From NCBI GenBank assembly GCA_016808115.1, contig JAEQBH010004432.1, positions 124,001 to 188,000 on the forward strand: a stretch of 64,000 bases of DNA, in the 5' to 3' direction. The notes beneath the pieces are model-generated. The model did not search any database and had not been told where the DNA came from. It worked only from the letters and a program-made list of their open reading frames with translations. Every line of letters begins with the position of its first letter. Within the stretch, counting starts at the first letter, position 1. This document shows positions 57,680 to 64,000 of the stretch, one piece after another. The stretch is from Tetrastigma voinierianum. Taxonomy: Eukaryota; Streptophyta; Magnoliopsida; Vitales; Vitaceae. The translations under genes and the position numbers were made by a program.

Positions 57680-59923
57680 ACGATTTCTAAACTGGGTCCA
57701 AGTGACTACTCACACTCATTGACATTGTAGAATGCTCTGGTGACCTGACATTTTTCACTTAAAACTGTGGCAGAGTCTCCTTTGTACTGTGAGCTCTACC
57801 CAACATAAAAGTCTTGTATAAACTCGCATATACCGTCTCCAAAACAATCCAATATATGGCCATATACCAAAATATGGCCACTTGGCCCCATAATGCACTC
57901 AATATACATGCCGACTATGAATCCAACTATATAAATTCAATAGCTATAAAGAGTTAATATGTTTTACTCTCATACAACATATATTAAAATGAAAAGCATT
58001 CTAATACATGTATACATCAAAGCCACATCCCGGCTTTCTTCTAGCGCTCAGCCTCTAGGACGAGCTGTCTCCTCGCATGCTCCTCGCATCGTAAAATAGA
58101 GGGGGATCCCACGATTTCGGTGAGCTAAAGCCAAGAGGGAGAATCACCCTGGGCTGGCTACCACCACCTAAGTGCAGTAATGTTCCAATTTAAACACACA
58201 TTCAAGCAAATGCATGATCCTACTTGGAATGTCTTACCCGACTATCTCAGATCCCGAGTCCTCCGACTCTCACACTCGCCTAAGCCTTGTATGAGAATTA
58301 TTATTTAATTAGTGGGCAACCTCCGATGAATATATATCAATCTGGGCCGCCCGGACGATTGATATATATTATTTAGTTTCATGACTACCGGCGAATAAAT
58401 ACTCAACTGGCCAAGCCCGACGGTTGATATATTGTTTATTTGTGGACTACCCCAGCGAATATCAATCGTCGCTCCGACGATTGATATTTTTGGTTTTTGA
58501 CTACCTCCGATCATTAATATTTTAGACTACCCTCCGAAAAACAACTTCTTAAGAACTACCCTACGACTCACTCCTATCTCTAGGATACCCCGCTGCATAT
58601 GAAATGCATTATGATGTCATTTCACACCATATAACACATGCAAATATATAAACATGAATATACCGCATAAAAATTAAATCACACAAACATGTTATGTATT
58701 TATACATTTCATCACATCAAAATTAGCTCACTGGCTAATACGATCGTAAACACGAGCAATTTAATTTAAATCACTCGACCAAACCCATATTTTCACAAGA
58801 ATATATTTTAGAACACTGTTTCGGGAATAGTGAAACCCTCGGTTATTATTCCCGAAAAATCACAAATCAATGGTTCACTTAGTGAACCCGCAATCCACGG
58901 CCATTCCCGGCCCAATGCATACCAAGCAACCATTTAATGCATATTAACATAAACCATTACTCATTCGTGGCTCGACCGCCACTCACAGCTTCATAAAGTT
59001 CTGGGCGCCCCATACACTGTCCTGATGTTTTGGGACCGATCATACGTACCCCATTCCCCGGCCTCATCAAACCAATACATGATTAACAAGAATATTTTGG
59101 AAACAAACACCTAAACAGCTCCCAAATTTCTGGGCAGTCACGGCCATCCAAGAAAATCCCAAAAATTTCCATAAGTTCGGTCCCATGTTTTGAGACCGAT
59201 CAAACGGCCCCTCACGGCCTCAAACCAACCGAAACATCAAAAAACCCTTAAAAATGGGAATAAAACACAAGTAGGGAGAAAATCTCACCAAGGAGTTTGA
59301 AGAAACCGATCCCCGAGTCCACGCCGCAGCTTGACCGCATAGAACATTCTTCTTCGTTCACAAACTAACGGCCCGATTGCCCGGGATCTTAGAGAGAAGG
59401 AGGACTTTCTCACTCTAAAACCCCCATTTCCTCGCTTGCTGCCAGCCACTCGTATCCTCCCCTCAAAATCACTTCGCGTGGCTCTTTTAATTTTGGGTGG
59501 AGAAGACAGCCATGTTACTACCCGTCTTGTAGTGACTTAAACTTCTTTAAAAATGATCGTTATGTCCCTCATTTCCCAGATTTGATATTCGGCACTATCT
59601 CGGCCGTCCATTTTCATCATTTCTCTACTCATACCACTTATGGTATATGAGTACATGTTATATGCGCCTTCTGGTCAGGATTTAAAAACGATTTACTCAA
59701 GATCAAACAACGATGTCTCAAAACGTACGACTGGACCGGCTCCCAAGAAACGCTAAATTTTACGCGGCTAGCTAGATTTCGCGAGACGATTCCAACCTGC
59801 AATCCGCTTTGTCATCCCGGGAGATCTAGATAATTAATTACTGACTTTTAACAAGAATTAAAATTTTGTAATCAAAATCACGATTTTGCCCTTATTCCTA
59901 AATTGGAATTTCTCTGGTCTACA
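57676..59923 (-). mobile_element. Solo LTR (A2) set in (TA)n
   Basis: TGTGACGATTTC...GGTCTACA on the plus strand, 2248 bp. It has A2 palindromic units at 58318-58510 and a hairpin word at 59177-59199. TA repeats lie on both sides. An exact duplication cannot be told from the repeat itself. No internal region. Confidence 0.9.
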
Positions 59924-59932
59924 AGATATATA

Positions 59933-60000
<68 letters not shown>
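59924..60000. repeat. (TA)n microsatellite
   Basis: Nearly pure TA repeat after the LTR end. Confidence 0.95.
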
Positions 60001-60006
<6 letters not shown>

Positions 60007-60176
60007 GTAAATTTACGTGTTAGCTAGATTTAGATTCCATTCCAACTGGCAGAACCGCCGGTTTATCCGAGATCTAGATAATTAAATACGGACTTTTACA
60101 AAGAATTTAAAATTTTTAGAATCAAAATTACGATTGCTCCTTATTCCGCAAATCAATTTCTGCTCCATAAGATATA
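60001..60176 (-). mobile_element. Short LTR fragment (A family, 5' terminal 175 bp)
   Basis: This is a second copy of the terminal 175 bp of the preceding minus-strand LTR (compare 59755-59923): GTTAGCTAGATTT, GAGATCTAGATAATTAA and CTTATTCC..AAAT words in the same order. TA repeats bound it on both sides. It is a truncated insertion or a slippage duplication. Confidence 0.8.
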
Positions 60177-60180
60177 TAAA

Positions 60181-60237
<57 letters not shown>

Positions 60238-60896
60238 TATGTATATATCTATATATATATAGTATATATATTATCTATATATATAAATATGTTTATATTT
60301 ATATATATAGATAACTATATATATATATATATATAAATCTATATAGATATATCTATATAGATATATCTATATAGATAACTATACATATCTATATATATAG
60401 ATATCTATCTATAGATATTTATATAGATTTATATATATTTATATATATATATATATATATAGATATATAAATCTATATATATATATATATATATATGGTA
60501 TATATAAATATCTATATAGATATATCTATATTATCTATATATATAGATATGTATATATATATATATCTATAGATATATAAATATGTATATATCTATATAT
60601 ATAAATCTATATATAGATATTTATATATAGATTTATATATATATATATAGATATCTATATATAGATTTATATATCTATATATATATCTATATCTATATAT
60701 ATATATATGTATACATCTATATAGATATATCTATATACATCTATATATATTAAGATATGTATATACATCTATATATATAGATATGTATATATATAGATAA
60801 CTATATATAGACATATCTATAAATCTATATATAGATATTTATATATATAAATCTATATATATTTATATATATAGATAACTATAGATAACTATATAG

Positions 60897-60990
<94 letters not shown>
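60177..60990. repeat. (TA)n microsatellite block
   Basis: About 0.8 kb of TA/TATC/TAGA repeat, ending in a pure TA run right at the next LTR start. Confidence 0.95.
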
Positions 60991-60993
<3 letters not shown>

Positions 60994-63404
60994 AAGACGA
61001 AATTCCAATTTACGGAATAAGGGCAAAAAACGTAATTTTGATTGCTAAAATTTTATTTACGGTTAAAATCCGTAATTGAATTCTCTAGATCTCGGATGGC
61101 GAAGCGGATTATGCGTTAGGTCGTCTCGAGAAATCTAGTTAGCACGTAAAATTTCGCAATTTCTTCAGGAACGGTCGGAGTCGGCACGTTTTGAGAGGGC
61201 ATCACGGTTTAGGTCTTAGTAAATCGATTCGATGCGACGAAAGGCACAAATAGCAAGTACTCATGCCATAAATTGGTATGAGTAGAGGAAATGATGAAAA
61301 TGGACTGACCGGAGTAAGTGTAGAATATCATATCTGGTAAAGAAGGACATATGATTGTTTTTGAAAGTTTTAAGTCAGGAGACAGCTACAGTGCTTCTTC
61401 TCCAATAAGAAAGGTAGGCAAAAACGTGAGAACCAGATTTTTGGTCCAGAAGCCATTTTTTTTTGAGAGATTTCTTTAGAGAGAGAAACTTCTCTCTAAA
61501 AATACGAATCCGGCTGGATTAGCGGACTTAGGGCGAAAGGAAGAAAAGCGTTCTACGAGGAGGCGGGCTGCAGCGTGGACCCGGGTTTGCGAGGTTTTGA
61601 CAAACTCAAGAGGAATTTTTTCTCCCTACTTGCGTTTATTCCCATTTTAAGGGTTTTTCGTGTTTCGGTTAGTTTGAGTAGTGAGGGGCCGTTTGATGAT
61701 CCCAAAAACTTGGGGCCAAATTGTTAAATTTTTGAGATTTGTGGAGATGGTCGTGGTGCCCGAATTTTAAGGCGGTTTGGGTCTTTAATTCGAGGAATTT
61801 TTGCTTTAAATCATGTACTTGATGTGAATAAATCACTAGGAAATGGGTTGTTGATCGGTCCTGAAAACATGGGGCTTAGAGATTATGGAATTTTTGGGCT
61901 GTCGTGACAGTCCGAGAAGCTGACAATGGCGATTGTGTGGAATTTATGCATTAAATTCTATGTTGGTATGTAAGAGGCAGGGAATAGGCTATGGAAATCG
62001 GTTTCAAAAGTGGGCAGATGTAGGATCGTGGGTGCCGGTGGACAGCCCACTTCCCTGTTTTGGGGAATTTGAATTGGGGTGTTTGTGATAATTTATTGAA
62101 TAAATTATGCTTTGTTGATGGGAGACGGGTGGGAGTAAATCGGTTCCATCGAGAGAGCCGATGTAGGAAGGAAGATTAATGGGCTGCCGGGTGGACTGAC
62201 CCACTTGCTCTGATTTTGGGATTTGTATAGTCCGGGTTTGTCAGTAATGAGAAATGGATAGGAATTGTCCGTGTGTTGTGTGCTTGAAATTGTATGCGCA
62301 GATGAAGCCGGTATGTGTGTGGAACTAGATAGGTTCAAGACATTATTTTAATGTGTTAGTTCAATGGCACAATTACATGGGAGATGGGAGTGTGTTATAA
62401 GCCATTGGAAATGATTATGAGTTGCTCAGTGAGCTGTTGGGTGATGAGTGATGTGTTAAATTACATGAGTGTAATTGTAGTTGATTGAAAATATGCATAT
62501 TGTCATATTGTGTAAATGGTTTGAAAATGGCGTAATGTTTTACGTATGCGTACAGGTAACCTAGAGTTAGGTGTGAGTGCATGACAAGGTATTTTATAAA
62601 AGCGGATATGGTTCAAGCGAAGGAATTTGAGGGATGATATTGGGAGAATTGGGTTGGGAGATGGGCCCTTGGATCACTTGGATGAGGACCATGAAGCGCG
62701 GAAAAGCTCCTGACAGTTCACCTCGGAGGGTAGTCCCATATTTTCAAGGGTTTGGTAGTATATTTTGAGAACAAAAGTTTGTTTGAGGCGATTATTTTCT
62801 CATCTGTGGCTTAAGCGAGTGTGAGGTGAGTCGGTGAGGCTGGGACATGGGGTGATCATGTAGACATTCAAGAGTGGGATCATGTATTTGCTTAGGGTGT
62901 GTGTTTAATTTAGACATTCTGTGCACTTAGGTGGTGAGTGGCTTCCCATGGGGCGATTCTCCCTCTTAATTTAGCTCACCCAGTCGTGGGACCCACCTTT
63001 GTGTACGGGTACATGGAGCGTCTTGAGGGAGTGGCTCGTCTGAGGCGAAGTTAGAAGAAAATTTGGTTGTGGCTTTTGGCATTGATGATAATTACATGTA
63101 TTAGAAATTGAGTATTTAATATATGTAGTATGAGTAAAAGCGTTTGAACTCTTGTAACTATTGGGTATATAGTTGGCATGTATATTGAGTACTGTTTATG
63201 GGTCCAAGTTGCCGTATTGGATATATATTGCATATATTGGATTGTTTGGGACAGGTATTTGCAGGTATTGTATTTGGGTAGAGCTCAGTACAAGGAGACT
63301 CTGCTTGGGTTTTCCCATAAAGTGGGGCGTCGAAGGATGACTGACTCCGCTAATGATGCATGTGGTGAATTTAGTCAAGCGGACCCCGGAGTTTTAGGCG
63401 TCAC

Positions 63405-63405
<1 letters not shown>
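60991..63405 (+). mobile_element. Complete solo LTR (A1) set in (TA)n
   Basis: TGTAAGACGAAATTCC...AGGCGTCACA, 2415 bp. TA runs touch both ends directly. It carries the promoter-side block, the AG/CT block near 61465-61500 and the A1 block near 62725. No internal region; a target copy of TATAT type is possible. Confidence 0.92.
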
Positions 63406-63447
<42 letters not shown>

Positions 63448-63489
63448 TGTATATATCTATATATATAAATATGTATATAGATATATACA

Positions 63490-63522
<33 letters not shown>
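63406..63522. repeat. (TA)n microsatellite
   Basis: TA repeat between two LTRs in the same orientation. Confidence 0.95.
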
Positions 63523-63525
<3 letters not shown>

Positions 63526-64000
63526 AAGACAGAAATTTCAATTTACGGAATAAGAAGGGCAAAAACGCGTAATTTTGATTCTGAAAATTGTAATTACGAT
63601 TAAAAGTTTGTATTTAATTCTCTAGATCTCCGATGGCCGAAGCGGGTTGTACCGTTGGAATCGTCTCGCGAAATCCTAGTTAGTACGTAAAATTTCGTAA
63701 TTTTAAAGAGCCAGGTGAGGGTCGACACGTTTTTGAGGAGCATCGCGTTTGGTCTTTATGTAGATTTTGATCTTGACCAAAGAAAGTCACATATAGCATG
63801 TACTCATGTACCATAAGTGGTATGAGTAGAGAAATGATGAAGTGTGGCCGAGAGATAGTGCCGTCGAATGCGAGAATAGGGACATAATGGGTATAAGATT
63901 TGATTTTAGTCACTCTGGCAAAATAGTGCATGGCTAGTCTTCCCCGATTACAAGAGGCCAAAACGTGATTTAAATTTGGAGGATGCGAGTGAGCTTTGGG
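63523..64000 (+). mobile_element. Start of another family-A LTR, cut by the window end
   Basis: TGTAAGACAGAAATTTCAAT follows the TA run. The text matches the first 480 bp of the LTRs at 13248 and 60991, including CATGTACTCATGTACCATAA near 63799. Whether it is solo or part of a full element cannot be seen. Confidence 0.9.

Noticed and set aside
57676..59923. Exact target duplication of the solo LTR at 57676
   Set aside because: Both flanks are TA/GATA repeat (ATATA at left, AGATA at right), so a matching 5-mer cannot be told from the repeat.

Overview
This is plant nuclear DNA made almost entirely of decayed mobile elements. There are no rRNA genes, true tRNA genes or CRISPR arrays, and I see no convincing intact host gene. 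Three things point to a plant: Ty3/gypsy elements of chromovirus type (initiator-Met primer site, RT, integrase with a chromodomain-like tail), fragments of an endogenous plant pararetrovirus (Caulimoviridae), and long (TA)n tracts. The species cannot be named from the sequence. No reading frame exceeds about 173 codons, and even recognisable domains change frame every 20-60 codons. Part of this is true decay. The scatter of 1-4 base indels between near-identical copies, often at C/G-rich words, also looks like an unpolished long-read assembly.

Layout. 1-431: minus-strand pararetrovirus leader. 432-15547: a tandem array LTR-internal-LTR-internal-LTR of one Ty3/gypsy family. Both internal regions carry the same rearrangement: the gag middle part sits after RT, and the protease active site, gag zinc knuckle and integrase core are missing. 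15548-29870: (TA)n tracts with LTRs, LTR fragments and one 770-bp TG...CA element with tRNA-like boxes set into or beside them. 29871-52640: a plus-strand pararetrovirus (coding region with RT, RNase H, promoter with G-box and TATA box, leader, 5' coding region). It is split twice: by a full LTR element (31796-43730, duplicated ATCA, itself holding a solo LTR) and by an LTR/tRNA-like composite (47715-51352). 52641-54690: AT-rich sequence without recognised features. 54698-57220: a Ty1/copia-type LTR end with TATA box and primer site, a leader, and three 264-290-bp tandem repeats. 57245-64000: more (TA)n tracts separating two solo LTRs, an LTR fragment and the start of another LTR.

Two LTR sublineages (A1, A2) share ends, conserved palindromes and promoter position. 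A2 adds a TA-rich palindromic tandem repeat of about 60 bp. A third LTR type (B) shares only the terminal bases. The recurring theme is LTR borders next to (TA)n. The main candidates for something not described before are the tRNA-like foldback element, the scrambled gypsy derivative kept in two tandem copies, the link between LTRs and (TA)n tracts, and a CpG-rich foreign-looking segment at 36640-37264.
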